64,000 bases of DNA from Polytrichum commune. Lineage: Eukaryota > Streptophyta > Polytrichopsida > Polytrichales > Polytrichaceae. A program made the translations under genes and the position numbers. The stretch is taken from the NCBI GenBank assembly GCA_950295325.1, contig OX485807.1:5148501-5212500 (forward strand). The letters are read 5' to 3'. Positions 1 to 14,000 of this stretch are shown piece after piece; the stretch's first letter is position 1; every line of letters begins with the position of its first letter. The notes under the pieces are model-generated. The model had not been told where the DNA came from. It worked only from the letters and a program-made list of their open reading frames with translations, and ran no database searches.

Positions 1-166
1 GATCGAGTTTTGTAGGTTTCGGGCTGGGGTTGGGGTCATCTGGCGATGGAGACCTGAAGACCCGAAGGGTTTGCACGCGGGGAGCAGGGCGGTTGTGCGG
101 GGCTGCATTGGAGTGGAAAGGGAGGGGCAGGCGGTTTTGACGTCGTAGGTAGGCAGGGAGGCGAAG
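1..166 (+). promoter_or_regulatory. 5' leader / proximal upstream of the beta-COP gene
   Basis: GC-rich stretch directly upstream of the beta-COP start codon at 167. It is cut by the window edge, so the promoter and transcription start cannot be placed. I see no clear TATA box. Confidence 0.35.
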
Positions 167-3100
167 ATGGAGAAAACATGTACGTTATTAGTGTACTTCG
201 ACAAGGGGACGCCGGCGCTGGCGAACGAGATCAAGGAGCAGCTGGAGGGCCACGACACGGAGCTGAAAGTGGACGCCATGAAAAAGGCCGTGATGCTGCT
301 CCTGAATGGCGAGACCCTCCCCACTCTGTTCATCACGATTGTGAGGTACGTGCTGCCCTCGGAGGATCACACCATTCAGAAGCTCCTGCTCCTGTACTTG
401 GAGATCATTGAGAAGACGGACTCCAAGGGCAAGATCCTCCCGGAAATGATCCTCATTTGCCAGAACCTGCGCAATAACTTGCAGCACCCGAACGAGTACA
501 TTAGGGGGGTGACATTGCGGTTTCTGTCGAGGCTGAACGAAGCGGAGCTCATCGAGCCGTTGATTCCGTCGATTCTGTCCAACTTGGAGCACCGGCATGC
601 GTTCGTGAGGAGGAATGCCATATTGGCCATGACGGCCATCTACAAGCTGCCGCAGGGCGAGAACCTGTTGTGCGATGCGCCCGAGATGATCGAGAAGACG
701 TTGAACATGGAGCAGGATCTGTCCGCCCGGCGGAACGCGTTCCTCATGTTGTACACATGTTCCCAGGACAGGGCGGTGAATTACTTGTTGAACCACTTGG
801 ACAGCGTCTCCACATGGGGCGATATACTCCAGATGGTCGTTTTGGAGCTGGTGAGGAAGGTGTGCAGGACTAACCAGGCGGAGAAAGGGAAGTACATCAA
901 GATCATCATCATGTTGCTCAACTCCCCGTCCGCGGCAGTCATGTACGAGTGTGCGGGGACGTTGGTTTCTTTGTCATCGGCACCCACGGCCATCAGAGCC
1001 GCCGCCAATTGCTACTGCCAGCTGCTGATTTCCCAGAGCGACAACAATGTGAAGCTGATTATTCTGGATCGGCTGACAGAGCTGAAAGCGGCACACAGGG
1101 AAGTGATGGTGGAGATGATCATGGACGTTCTCCGGGCCCTTTCGAGCCCCAACCTGGACATTCGTCGCAAGACCCTGGACATTGCGTTGGATCTCATCAC
1201 CCCACGAAACATAGACGAGGTGGTGATGACCCTGAAGAAGGAGGTCGTGAAGACGCAGAGCAAGGAGCTGGAGAAGAACGGCGAGTATCGGCAAATGCTG
1301 GTTCAAGCTATCCACTCTTGTGCATTGAAATTCCCGGAGGTTGCAGGCACGGTCGTGCATCTATTGATGGACTTCCTGGGAGACTCGAACGTGGCATCTG
1401 CACTGGACGTCGTGTTCTTCGTCAGGGAAATCACAGAGACGAATTCCAAGCTGCGGGAGTCCATCATGGTCAGGCTTCTGGACACCTTCTACCAGATTAG
1501 GTCATCCAGGGTGTGCACTTGTGCTCTTTGGATCGTGGGCGAGTACTCACTCTCCCTAGAGGAGATCGAGAGTGGAATTGCAGTGATCAGGCAATCGCTT
1601 GGAGATTTGCCATTCTACTCCACGGCAGAAGAAGGTGACACCGTGGACACAGGGGACAGCAAGGGGGCACCCGCAGGTAGCAAACCCCCAGCCCCAGTGA
1701 ACGTGTCCAGCGCTTCTTCAAAGCGCCCTGCCATCTTGGCAGATGGGACGTATGCAACACAGAGTGCTGTGGCGGAGAGCGCATCCTCGTTGCCTGCGTC
1801 TTCGTTGTCGGCCGGTGCCTCGGCAAACCTGAGGGCGATTCTGTTAACCGGAGACTTTTTCTTGGGAGCCGTGGTGGCATCCACGCTGACGAAGCTCCTG
1901 ATGCGGTTGGAAGAGGTCCAGCCTTCAGCCGTGGCGGTGAACAAGGCGAAGGCTGAAATCTTGTTGATCCTGGTGGCAATGCTGAGACTGGGCCAGTCCT
2001 CTGCCCTCCCCCATCCCATAGACAAGGACTCCAGTGACCGAATTTCTCTGTGCATCAGGGTTCTTTCGAGCCCCGATGATGTGATAAGGACCGTGTGGCT
2101 CAAGTATTGTCGGGACAGTTTTGTGACGATGATCAAGGAGAAACAGCACCGTGAAACGGAGGATCTGAAAGCAAAGGCCATGGTGTCACATGCTCAGCCG
2201 GACGACCTGATCGACTTTTACCATCTTAAGAGCAGGAAGGTGAGTGACGGTTGTTCCACTCCAAACCACCATATTTGTTGCACTGGGGGCTGTCAATGCG
2301 TCCATCTATTGACATATGGGCGTGCCAAATCAAAGGGTTCGATATACGTGGGGACATTGTTTGAAGTTTGTAACGGAACATGAGGTTTTAGTGTATGATT
2401 GGTTTGCCAGGGTACATGAAGTATCGTCTTTCCTTGGTCAACAGCTTACCTCCAGGTCGTATTTCAAGCTTTGTTTAAAGATGACATCCTTCAGAATCGT
2501 GGGGGTTGGGAGTAAATTTGCTAGATGATCTCTTGCATCTGTCATTGGATGGATTTCAGCGCGTCTAATCAATTGGGAAGGCTATCAATATTTTAGGCCC
2601 GCCCGTTGTCCGAAGCACACACAATCCTTAAAAGTCCTGTGGACAACGAGGCGGTGAAGACTCGATAGTAGATTTTTGGGTCTTTACGGTTTTTGGTTGA
2701 ACGAATGTGAGTGGGTTTGGTTGATATGTTAGTGGCCACCTCCTGCCTGCAAGCTTTACTTTCACTGATTCCAGTGAGTATTCTCCTGATTGTCAGGGTA
2801 TGAGCCAGTTGGAGCTTGAGGACGAAGTACAGACGGATCTGAAGCGCGCTACAGGGGAAGTGACAAAGGACAATGAAAACAATAGGAACTTGAACAGAGT
2901 TTTGCAGCTGACAGGATTCAGCGATCCTGTGTATGCAGAAGCATACGTAACCGTGCATCAATACGATATAGTGCTGGACGTGACGGTTGTGAACCGCACC
3001 ACAGACACATTGCAGAACCTTTGCTTGGAGCTGGCAACCATGGGAGATTTGAAGTTGGTAGAGCGTCCACAGAACTATGCATTGGCACCCAATTCCAGCA

Positions 3101-4042
3101 AGCAGATTCGGGCCAACATCAAGGTTTCTTCGACAGAGACTGGGGTGATCTTCGGGAACATCGTATACGAGACGAGCAGTGTGATGGATCGGAATGTGGT
3201 GGTGTTGAACGACATCCACATCGACATCATGGACTACATCTCTCCAGCCTCGTGTGCAGACGTTGCTTTCCGAAATATGTGGGCAGAATTTGAGTGGGAA
3301 AACAAGGTGCTTCTATAACACACATGGTTTGTGTCGGGAAATAGTTATGGAGAGGAGAGCCATTTCGATATGACTTTTGATGTTGATACACATTCTAGTA
3401 ATTTTCCCATCTACGTGTCGTTTTGAAAAGTCTGTTCAGGACATAATTTCCCATATAGCGATATAAATCGTGCACTTTGACATGCGCAGGTTGCTGTGAA
3501 CACTTCCATCCAAGACGTGCAGGAGTTTTTAGACCATGTTGTGGCGTCCACAAACATGAAGTGCCTCACTCCTCCGTAAGCGGCCCTAAACCAATCCACT
3601 ATATACCAATTTCGTCCCTCCATATGGACTGCCAGTTTTTAGCAGACCGATTTGCATTTTAACCAATGTCATGGCTTAGGTTTTTCTTAAGCTTTAGAGA
3701 TCTGGTTCTATTTTGATGTCAAGTAGGTTGTACATGATAATTTCGTAGTTTTGTGGAGAGATCTGGTAACTACTGCAGTGAATGCCCGGAGGAATCTGAA
3801 GATGTTTAACACTTGACTGATGTTGTTGTTTGACGGCGTGCAGGTCTGCACTAGAAGGAGATTGCGGCTTTTTGGCTGCAAACCTGTATGCAAAGAGTGT
3901 GTTTGGAGAGGATGCTTTGGTTAACGTGAGCATAGAGAAACAACCAGATGGCAAGCTGGGCGGCTACATTCGAATCAGGAGTAAGACGCAGGGAATTGCT
4001 CTTAGTTTGGGAGACAAGATAACTTTGAAACAAAAGGGCTAG
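167..4042 (+). CDS. COPB1: Coatomer subunit beta (beta-COP), four exons
   Basis: Beta-COP is a core subunit of the COPI coat, which forms vesicles for Golgi-to-ER and intra-Golgi transport; it is cytosolic and is recruited to Golgi membrane by Arf1. Exons inferred by eye are 167-2239, 2797-3306, 3490-3575 and 3844-4042, giving about 955 residues; plant beta-COPs are about 950. Exon 1 encodes the adaptin-like HEAT solenoid (roughly residues 20-540) and a Ser/Ala-rich linker (about 490-550). Exon 2 encodes the coatomer beta C-terminal region, including [17 protein letters not shown] and [19 protein letters not shown]. Exons 3-4 encode the end of the appendage domain, finishing [20 protein letters not shown]. 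Donors are gtgagt at 2240, gtgctt at 3307 (weak) and gtaagc at 3576; acceptors are tgtcag, gcgcag and gtgcag. Reading phase is kept across all junctions. I see no break, so it is probably functional. Confidence 0.95.
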
Positions 4043-7000
4043 GACACATTCGTAGTTTCAGCAACCCATTCCCCCGTATCTAATAGTGATTTACATTGTT
4101 TCACAAAAGCTTGGTAGCATTCCCGACCCTACTCATACAGTTGTAGAAATTTCAAGGAGCTTAGTCGTCAGGGTTACTGTATTTAGAAGAGCCTTTAGTT
4201 GTGCGCACACATAAATTGTTCTCTTTGGTTTGACTCCTTCAAGCCTCCCCTTCAACAAGAAGAGCTCATTTTCTTCGGCAGCAAGTCTCTTAAAAAGTAT
4301 ACGCAGCAGGGCTCCACAGATTGTAATCTCATATCTATGCCAATGTTAGAGTCACTCTTCATCTCATTAAGTCTTGAATTCGTATCGAGCATAGTGAGGA
4401 AGTTTCATGATTGCATATTTTGAGAGGGTACCTGTGATTGCATACTGAGAGGGTGCCTGTGATTGCATACTGAGAGGGTGCCTGTGATTGCATACTGAGA
4501 GGGTGCCTGTGATTGCATATTGAGAGGGTGCTTATGACAGCAAACATACCATTTGTTTTGAAATTCTGTATGGCTTCTGGGCCCACATGTAATTGTGATG
4601 TTTCTTGTGCTCATGTTTTTTGTACATTTAACCCAATCTACGGAAAGTTTATACAAAGTATCCATTCCATTCTCAACCATTGGTTTTAGGAATATGAAGT
4701 CTTCCATTTAAATTTTGAGGCTTCTTGAAATCAAAATTTGGAATAGGGTTTATTATCATGCTGGAGTGTGCATAGTTGGGGTCCAAATCTCTGAATAAGA
4801 TTAACGTCTCATCTCCATTTTGAGTTCCTTGTTCAAAGTTTGGTATGGGTGGCCTTGCTTGTAGGTGCTCATGAGATTTTAAGCTTGGCAATTGTACAAT
4901 CTTACATTCAATAGTGGGGATTTTGGCTTGAATTCGCACTGCAATCCAGGGGAAGTTTAGATGCCATGGTCAATCATTTTGTCAGTAGGGAATTCCTTTT
5001 CACAGGGCCAGAACTGAAATTTAGTATTGAATCACTCAACATTAATTGTGTATTAAGATTCTTTTTTGTGGAATATACTACTGATCACATTTTTATGATA
5101 GATAAACAAAATGAGTGTCAACATTTACACTGAAACCTCCTTGATGTCACCCTCCGTAATGTCACTCTTCCTCTTATATCCCGAAATATTAGGGAATGGA
5201 TATGCTCAGCTTGAATCTCCCTCCTTGTTGTCACATTTCCCGCTTATATATTATGGGTCTTGACATTAAAATAATCCAGTAAAGGATTCAAACCACACGT
5301 TCACATCCATCACATTGTCATCATTGTCATTATTGCAATGTTGACTTTTATGTTATTTCATAATGTCACATGCTACACTAATTCTTTATTGTCATGCATC
5401 CATTCTAACACTACATAACTCCTTAATATCATATGCACTTTGGTTGCCACAAGCATGACATTATGGAGTTTAGGATGTACTTAGATCAGGCTAAGATAAA
5501 AGTAGGTGCAATAGATAACTAAGGTAGAGGCAACTTAAACCAACCCTTTAAACATTTCATAGTATATGCCAAAGTCTTGTGTTTCTATAAATGCATATTT
5601 ATATAGGGAAATGCACATATAATGCAAAAAAATATCAAAAATTTAAGTAAGACTAAATGAATGTAATTTACATTAAGGTAGGAGCATCTTGAACCAAGAC
5701 ATCACCCAAAACCAACACCTCAAAATCTTGCATAATAAATATATGTTGGCTTTGAGAATGCTCATTGTGTGAACATTAGGGTCCCCTAATGATTTTGGGT
5801 GCCAACACAATTTTCACTTCAATATTTTACATTTATTTTAAAGTTGGGGGGGGGGGGGGGGAATTCCACATGGTCTCTTCTTTCCAATAAAAGAATATTA
5901 AAAAAAAAATCTAAAAAATTCGGTTCATATGGCTACCACATGTATGCCACATGTACCTTAACTTCTCGGTTTACGGTAGTCCTACCTTATTAAAGCTCAG
6001 CTGGGTAGGCTCTCATAGGTGCTCTGTACACTACTAGGATTGTGGATGTATAATGGCACTTTGTATTGACACAACGCATTTGTCAAATGGGATGCCCACA
6101 TGCATGGTCCCATTAACATCACAATTAGTTGGAGCATGCCATTTGTGCATTATACCCATTGTTGCCATCTCAACAATGGAGGTCCTCACATCCAAGCAAA
6201 TTCATGAGTATCCTGGAGTTTTCTAATCGCTTGTTAGTCAAGACTGACAGGTTGCTATTGCTAGCTAGCTCACCCTTGTTTTACGTTGTTGAAACATGCT
6301 TGATGTACCAAATCACCTTCATGACATTACCTTGCACTGAGATTTGATTTTTGTGCAACTTTAAGTGTAATTGCTATACTCTATTATAAACTCTACCTCC
6401 ATAATGTCTACCTTTATTTTTACATATTCACATATATTATTCACAAAATATTTTAGCACCACGATGCATGTTGGTTCTTCATGTCCAACATTGGTAATGC
6501 TTATGAGCAAATAAGTTACCGAGTTACCACAATGGTAACCGAGTTACTGTGGATCCTTACATTGCACTAGGTAGTAATTTAACTTGGTCTACATGTTCAC
6601 TTCCCATATGTTGCACATATCCTCACATTATGCAATGGTTTAGACAATGACAATGAGGTGTACGTAACTTTGGTTATGACTGGTTGCATCTAATTGTGTT
6701 GTACGAGCTCTTGTCATATACAAGTTTGGTATACACCTTACATTTCAAGCCTTACACTTATGTTGATATTCATGAGCAAGCATTTGGCACGCTTATCACG
6801 CGACTATATCATCGACAACATGAGATATATGTAGACCCTTTTAACCAAAACATATTCATATTACAATTTAAATTGAAATGATGCCACATAGTCGACATTT
6901 CACAAAGGAACTGCGTACATACCAAGGTAAGTTGTAACTTCACCTAGCCCTGTAATCCTAATTTCAAATGGCAATCATTTAGTGAGGAATACATTTACTA

Positions 7001-7600
7001 ATCAAAATATTCGAGGTCAAGCATAATGTGAGGCCAAAACCACCCCCCTTAAGCGTCCTAGTCCGGGTGATGGTGTTGAGAATCACATGTATTGTTCGTA
7101 TCAAAAGAATGATCTCTTTGCATCCCAAGGCATTCATGTCATTTTGAATCACTTTGTTTATTAGTAGTGACCTCTTGGCTTGTGGCCGAATTGGCCTTCT
7201 CAAGAGTCCAACCGGCAGCCTTGGCAACACAAGCTCTCAAGGATATTCTCCTTGCGCCTTTGATTATCCTCTCCTTCACCTTGCCAATGCTAGAGTCCTC
7301 CTCTTTCTCCATTGTTATATAAGTGATTGATTTTTGACCAACAAGGATGTAAGTGTTGAAAAACACTCCCTCAATGGTTAACCTCAAATACAGTTGCTTG
7401 TAAAAACCACACACCCTCCTAGCTATCTAACCACACACCCTCCTAGCTATCTAACCACACAACTCACACATTGACTAATTTCATTAAGTCATCTCCCTAA
7501 GTCCTAATTCTAAAGTCACCCACATCACTCATTAGTTGATGGTTTCACTAGCTTAATCTCCAACTAATTCTTAGATCTCCTAATCCTAGCTCGGCCTGGT
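4043..7600. other. Non-coding stretch after beta-COP with short repeats
   Basis: No gene recognised. It includes the likely 3' UTR of beta-COP, a small minisatellite near 4.4-4.55 kb, a run of 16 G at 5846-5861, and a dispersed repeat at about 5690-5790 that resembles sequence at about 50060-50150. A 24-bp unit is duplicated in tandem at about 7407-7454. A short minus-strand reading frame at 7139-7414 has no recognisable similarity and is not called as a gene. Confidence 0.5.
4408..4548. repeat. 25-bp minisatellite, about five copies
   Basis: The unit tgagagggtgcctgtgattg plus five bases recurs about five times with few changes. The outer copies are the more diverged, as expected for slippage or unequal exchange. 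It lies about 370 bp after the beta-COP stop codon. Confidence 0.85.
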
Positions 7601-7644
7601 ACATCCTTGATCTGGTGGTAACTTCGGTTGAACACGTAGCTCCT

Positions 7645-8040
7645 TAGTCTGCTGGCCTAACCGGTAACCTTAGTCTGCTGCCCAACCGGTAACCTTAGTC
7701 TGTTGGTCGAACAGGTAGCCTTAGTCTGCTGGTCGAACATGTAGCCTTAGTCTGCTGGCCCAACCGGTAACCTTAGTCTGCTTGCCTAACCGGTAACCTT
7801 AGTCTGCTGCCCAACCGGTAACCTTAGTCTGCTTGCCTAACCGGTAACCTTAGTCTGTTGGTCGAACAGGTAGCCTTAGTCTGCTTGCCTAACCGGTAAC
7901 CTTAGTCTGCTGCCCAACCGGTAACCTTAGTCTGCTGGTCGAACAGGTAGCCTTAGTCTGCTGGCCCAACCGGTAAGCTTAGTCTGCTGCCCAACCGGTA
8001 ACCTTAGTCTGCTTGCCTAACCGGTAAGCCCTTAGCCTGA
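7645..8040. repeat. 25-26-bp minisatellite, about 15 copies
   Basis: The unit ccttagtctgctggcccaac followed by cggtaa is repeated about fifteen times. Variants alternate between a cccaaccgg form and a gtcgaacagg/gtcgaacatg form, so the array has a higher-order mixture of two unit types. No reading frame runs through it. Confidence 0.85.
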
Positions 8041-11000
8041 TGGGCAGAACTTAGTACATTTGCACTAAGGTTTGGCGAAGCTCATTAATGGCCCTAACTA
8101 ACACACTAATTAGGAGTCCACCTAAAGGGATTTCAAACTACAAACTAATTTGGTGACCCTAAGCCTCTAATCAAATACTTTGCTACTTGGTTTCTATGAT
8201 TTGGACTAATTAACTAAACTAACTCCCTAACATCACTAAGGGCTAACTAATCCACACACGTGGCTTTCAAGCTATAAGAGCTCACTCCCATGGGAGGAAT
8301 TGAGAGAGAGAGCTTAACTAACTAACTTCACTAGAAACTAACAATCCACACACGTGGCTCAAGCTCTTAAGAGCTTGCTCCCTTGAGAGCGCTTGATGGA
8401 GAGAGTGGAAAATGAGAGAGAAAACACCTTAAGTAGCAAAGAGGGAGAGAGGGAGAGAGGGAGAGAGAGGTGAGGATAGGGTGAGAGGATTAGCACCTCC
8501 AATCACAATCCCTTAACCTTCTCCTTCAAAGTAGGGACTAATCCCCATCCACCAAGCTTCCTTCTTCCTAAACTAACAAGATGGATCCAAAAGTGGCCAT
8601 TTAACCCGTGGAGCTCACCTTGCCTCACCTTACCCCTTACTCACATAATCAAGGCATTCTCCTATTGAAATCAAACCTTGAAATAACCACACAACACATT
8701 CTAATGCCTAAACTTAAATCCACACCACACTTCACTCTTTTTATGTTTTGTGAATAATCATAACACCTCAAAGTCAAACTAAAATTGGTTTCAAAGAGTT
8801 AATCACCACATGTGGGCACCATTTTGGGCTCACACATAAATCATTTCAAGTGAATTCATAGTCCCATTTAGAATTAGTAGATCATAAATGACAATTCTAG
8901 CACATTTTCTCATTTAGTGTAGATCATGTCCACACAATACAACACAAGTATCTATAATTGTCATCATCTTATATTCACTCTAGAAGAGCTTTCTTACATA
9001 TTTGCATGACTATTGTGATTTCTAGCTCAAAGCATCCTCCCATATTCTCTCTCAATTATGAAAAGATCATTATCTACATTGAAGAGAACATATAGTGTAG
9101 TCAAAAGGCGTGAATGTGGTATGGAATTGGTGAGTGAGTTGCACATACATTAGGGCACATAATGCCAACAAATCAAGGTCGGTCAATTTGCTTGACATTT
9201 GTTTGCTTGCAACACACATATGTTTCTCACCCTTATTTCTCTTCTTTTCTTTTCATTTCATTATCTTAGGTTTTGAAACACACCTTGCATTAATAAAAGC
9301 CAAGTTATGAGTTGGAGTTTGCAAATATTTAGTTATATAAGAATTCCAACCATATAAGTTTCCTTTGCAAGGTTTAATTCGGTGTCAAAGCACTCAAGGT
9401 TTGTGTGGACAAAATACTTGTTTCCTAGCATTGTCATAGCATCAACTTTGAAGAGGATCCTTGGTACTTACTTACTGGCAATGTCATTAAGCTCCCTTAA
9501 AATTAATTGGCTTGAATTGAAAATTAGGCTTGTCATGAACAACCTCTTTGAAGAGGACCTTGGTAATTATTTCTTCCCATTATCATTAGACACCTTGGCG
9601 CTACTAAGATTGTGGTGATCTGAGGTGTGTTTCTAAACCCACTATCCTGCTAATGGAATTTCTCATTAGGCACATTCAAAGAGGCTGTAAATACTTATTT
9701 CTTGGCATTTCATTAGGCTTATTTGAATGGTTTGGCTCAAACTTAGTTCCCGGAATTGTCATAGACACTCATATGAAGTGGCCAAAGATCTTCCATAGAG
9801 GATGCTTCATTTTGATTGGGGATGGCCAATTAGGTGGGCTTGTCATTTGTTGAGATTGCCTTTTAAAGGTGACACATAGATGATGATCACATTGTATTCA
9901 TTGGCATTCCCAAAGATATGGGTTTTTGTCACTTAGACGTGGCATTGTAATTCTTAAATGTCAAAAACCTATTTCTATGTGTTAGGATGTTTCATGTTTA
10001 CTTTCTTGCCTTGACATTTAGGCTTATTAGAAGAGCTCATAAGTAGTTCATGTTCATAAGGTATTTGGTAAGTTGATGTTTCATAATGGTTTCATAAGGC
10101 AATTGATTTGACGAGGAATGTTTCATATGTAATTGTTGGACTTTAGACCTAGTCATATAATGCTTAATGTGATATCTGGGCAGTGAACGTGGCATATGTA
10201 ATTATTAGACTTTTATTTTGAACAATCTTATCAACCCAACAATGTCATTTAGATGTGGGTGGAGATGATATTTCAATCAAACTTGTTAAGCAACCCATTA
10301 GATTTTGGTCTTGAAGATGAAGACTTTTACTTATCCCACTTAAACGTGGATGAAGGGGAAATTATTAGCAATATTGACTAAACAATTTTCGTTTGGACAT
10401 CATTGCCTGGTCTAGCATGGGTTTACTGATGTGGGTGGGTTGACATCAGAATTATATGCCTGGTGGGTACCCAAACCACATGTTAGAGTCGACATTTGAA
10501 CATCTCATGATAGATTTTATGCTCACTTCGCTTATGCCCAATGTCTTGTTTACAAGTGTATTGTTTTTTTAATCTTATATGCAATGGCTGACATGAAATA
10601 GTGAACGTGTGAGGTGGAACAAAACAAGGGCTCTTCAATTCACATCCAATCATTCACAAACAACTGTAAAATCACCAAGGGATGCGGTCTGGGTGTTCTG
10701 GAAGTTCAATGGGCGAGTGAACCTATTACCATCGCTACCTAGGGAAGGAGTTCAATTTGTGAAGGTATCAAAGATCCACAAGAAGAATGTTCTGGTGATG
10801 TACATTCTAGGTAATTTATCTATTAAATGCCTAGAGGAAGTTATCGATGGCAAGGCTCTCGAAGACACTTTGCTGAAGTGGGGAATGCGTTACTTGATGC
10901 CTATCAAGCAAACAAAATGAGCACGTTCAACATTTTGGAAAGGTATAGTAAACCTAAGGTAGTTACCCATATAGAAGTAGAATCTTGTAATAAGAAGCCT

Positions 11001-14000
11001 TGTCATCAGTGGAAGTTGGAGTTGTATTAAGAATGGTGTGTAGTTCAATGAAACACCAAATGCAATAAACAAAAGGGCTTGTTAAATGAACCATGTAGTT
11101 TGTTAAAACGACCACAGGGCCAAGTCACGCAGTCATATGATTTGTCAAATTTTCTTTTTCTTTGTACACGTGAAGAGGAGTAAGGTATCAATTTTGTGTT
11201 AGAAATTAAGAACTTGGTCAACTTGGATGACAAGTCAAAGCCTAGTTGAAACCTTACATATTGATTGTGGTTGTTTTAACTAGTGTGTGGTTGATTTAAC
11301 AATTCCCCTAAACAAATAATTGGTTTCAAAACTCATTTGTGTTGCTGGTATATGTTGTAGTACGTGTGTGTCATTCAACCCAGTTCTCACATTCAATTTG
11401 GTCCGCAATAACCACATCCATAACCATGCAGCCCTACTGCAGTAATTCAAGCCACATTCAATAAACCATGCAGTATCTTTCCATTTGATTACTCCAATAA
11501 CAACACCCCAAAAATTTCACCACAAGTAATTTCATAAAACAGACAGTAACTGTAGTAGCATTAGAAAAATTGACGCTCGTGTAATTACCTTGCATTGACA
11601 TCTAGTAAGTTCTCGCATTTGGTTTTTATAGTAGGCCGCGGGAGTAATGCATGGACCGGGTTGAAATTATTACATCATTTTATGTATGGATTAGCAAATG
11701 GTACCGAGGTCCAATTTGGATGGCACAATCCACTTATATTAGTGGGATGCATTTTCTGACATGCAACCCAATAACAAAACCATGATCAAGCATAGAGTAT
11801 GATTACTTCAAGCACAGTGCACTTGTTAGACGACTGAAGAGGGCATGGTTTATCCAAGTCCTATAAACCATTTTGAGTTGCAACACATTCAATGCCTCCA
11901 CCAATCCAATCGCTACCTAATCTTGACACTTGGCGGCTTGGGGTTGGGCTAGAAGGAGGGATTGGTTATGGAGGATGCAAGGATGTGGGAACATAACATT
12001 GTTCCACAGATTCAGTCCCACATAACACTGTTATGAATTTGAATAATGTTTTGAATGGGGAGGGACGTATATGAGACCCTCTTACAGGGGAGGGGGTAAC
12101 GGGTTCAGTTGCTATATCTACAATATTTGGGTAATGTAGGTCTAAAGTAGCTCAATTCTATACAAGATTTAGGAAATTTTGCATTGCTACAAATAGATTT
12201 GAATTCAACCATCTGGTTCCGTTGAGTACATCAGAATGGTAGAATGTAGCTAGGGGTGTTTTGGAAGAAAGTGTGGTTGGTTTTGGGCGGAAAATGGGGG
12301 CGATTTTGGGAGCCATTTATAATGGGAAAAATGTGGGTCGGGGGGGTTAGAAGCTAGGGTAAGTGATATCATAAATTTGTAATACATTCATATGATGTGC
12401 AATTTGAGTTATTTTTGTTTCTAAGCCAATGTCTAAGCCAATTTGGTAAGCCAATCATGCAGGGTGACTGGTATTTGCATGTACATGTACTCGGACACAT
12501 TTTGAATCTTGTACTTGGACAACTTTCATGATCTTGTGTACAAGTCTCCCGAAACCCTAATTGCATGTATTTTGTCCTTGCAAGAGGGTGAGGGTGGTAC
12601 ATGCACCTTGGGAATGCTTAGTTCTGAGTCGGTTTTGAGGTCACTTGTTCTTGAGGGGCAGTGTTACCTTGGGAGCTGCATTCAGGTGTGTAAGTTGTAT
12701 ACTTAAGACTCTCAAGTGCCGTGGTTTGCTATTTGCTACTTGTTTGAAGTATAAGTCAGTACATGGTCATCACTCGAAGTAAAGCTTGAACGATGGACAT
12801 TTCTTTTACAATACACTATGAATAAGCCAATTATTTAGCTCACACTCAGGTTCATGATGATGTAGTGTTCTTGTTCTTGTTCCAAGTACATGGATTGATG
12901 CTATTGTAAACTTAGAATCCGGTTTGTGTGTTTTGTGCTTAGGTTGAGAGCTTACTCTATATTGAATGTGGAAGGTCAAGTTAGTATTGGCTAGTGTAAT
13001 TTGCTTGAGATGGCCCTCTATGATTGCATGGCCCTTTGAAGCATGCTTGGATGCTATTGAGAGACCCATTTAGGTCATCTTGATGTTTTTCCTTTACCAC
13101 CATTCTTGTAGTTCTCCTAAGGTCTGAGATGACTAGTATGCAATGTTTTAGAGACTGTACAAGATTGCTTGGTTTTGGAAGTGCAGAAAGTGCTATTCTT
13201 AAGAGAAAGTGAACAAAAAGGTGACAACGTTGACAGTCACAGAAATGTGTTTTTAAAAATCAAATTACTATAGGAAGTAGATATCCTGGGCCAAGTACAT
13301 AATTCTATTGATTTGAAGTTTTCAAATCATGACATAAAGAGTCTATGTGAACGCGAAGAAGCGGCTATCAAATAAGCTTCCGTTGTCCCCCCTTTTGCCT
13401 CTTGTATTTTGCGTAGATATGTTTGTTTAGTTAAAGCTATTGAGGTGCAAAAACAAATAGCAGTGTGAATTCACACACTTGTTATGAAGTTCTTAGGTAA
13501 CATATTTGGTTCTCATAAGTCCCCTTGTGGCCGTTCTGATTGAAGATCTTAGATCTCATACTTGAAAGTAAGGGACTAGTTTCTGTTAGTTTTCACACAA
13601 TTTATTGATACTATATTCAGCTCCACAACTCCGGTATTTTTCACACATGTCATCATGATAATTCTTCCAATGTTGTCAACGTCATTAGAAAGGAAGTTAT
13701 GTGGCTCCTGTACGGGACATTTAGAAAAATGTAGAAGAGCATTCGTTCAAGAACAAATTTATAGTTTCTTGCCAAACATGTGTCTGAAGAGTCTCTGTTG
13801 TCACTAGGTTGCAGTATCATAGTTGTGAGCTGCAAACAGTTTGATGTGTTCTCAACAATGACACTTTCATTTTAGTCAAATTTTAAGTTGTGAAGAAATA
13901 TTAATGAGATATTAATACGTGGTGGCAAATGGAAGTTGATGCATGGGTCTTAGTTTGCTTTGGCCTTGGAAATAATCAATAAGTTAACCTTAAGCACGGA

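Noticed and set aside
4425-4530. CRISPR-like array
   Set aside because: The 25-bp units abut with no spacers, in plant nuclear DNA; it is a minisatellite.
5120-5260. Pogo-type transposon end (actgaaacctccttgatgtc)
   Set aside because: Only one end could be seen; no matching inverted partner or transposase.
7300-8500. An LTR or retroelement end in the minisatellite region
   Set aside because: No paired terminal repeats, primer-binding site or coding remnants could be supported.
10609-10920. 103-residue plus-strand frame as a gene
   Set aside because: No motif, splice partner or neighbouring coding support.
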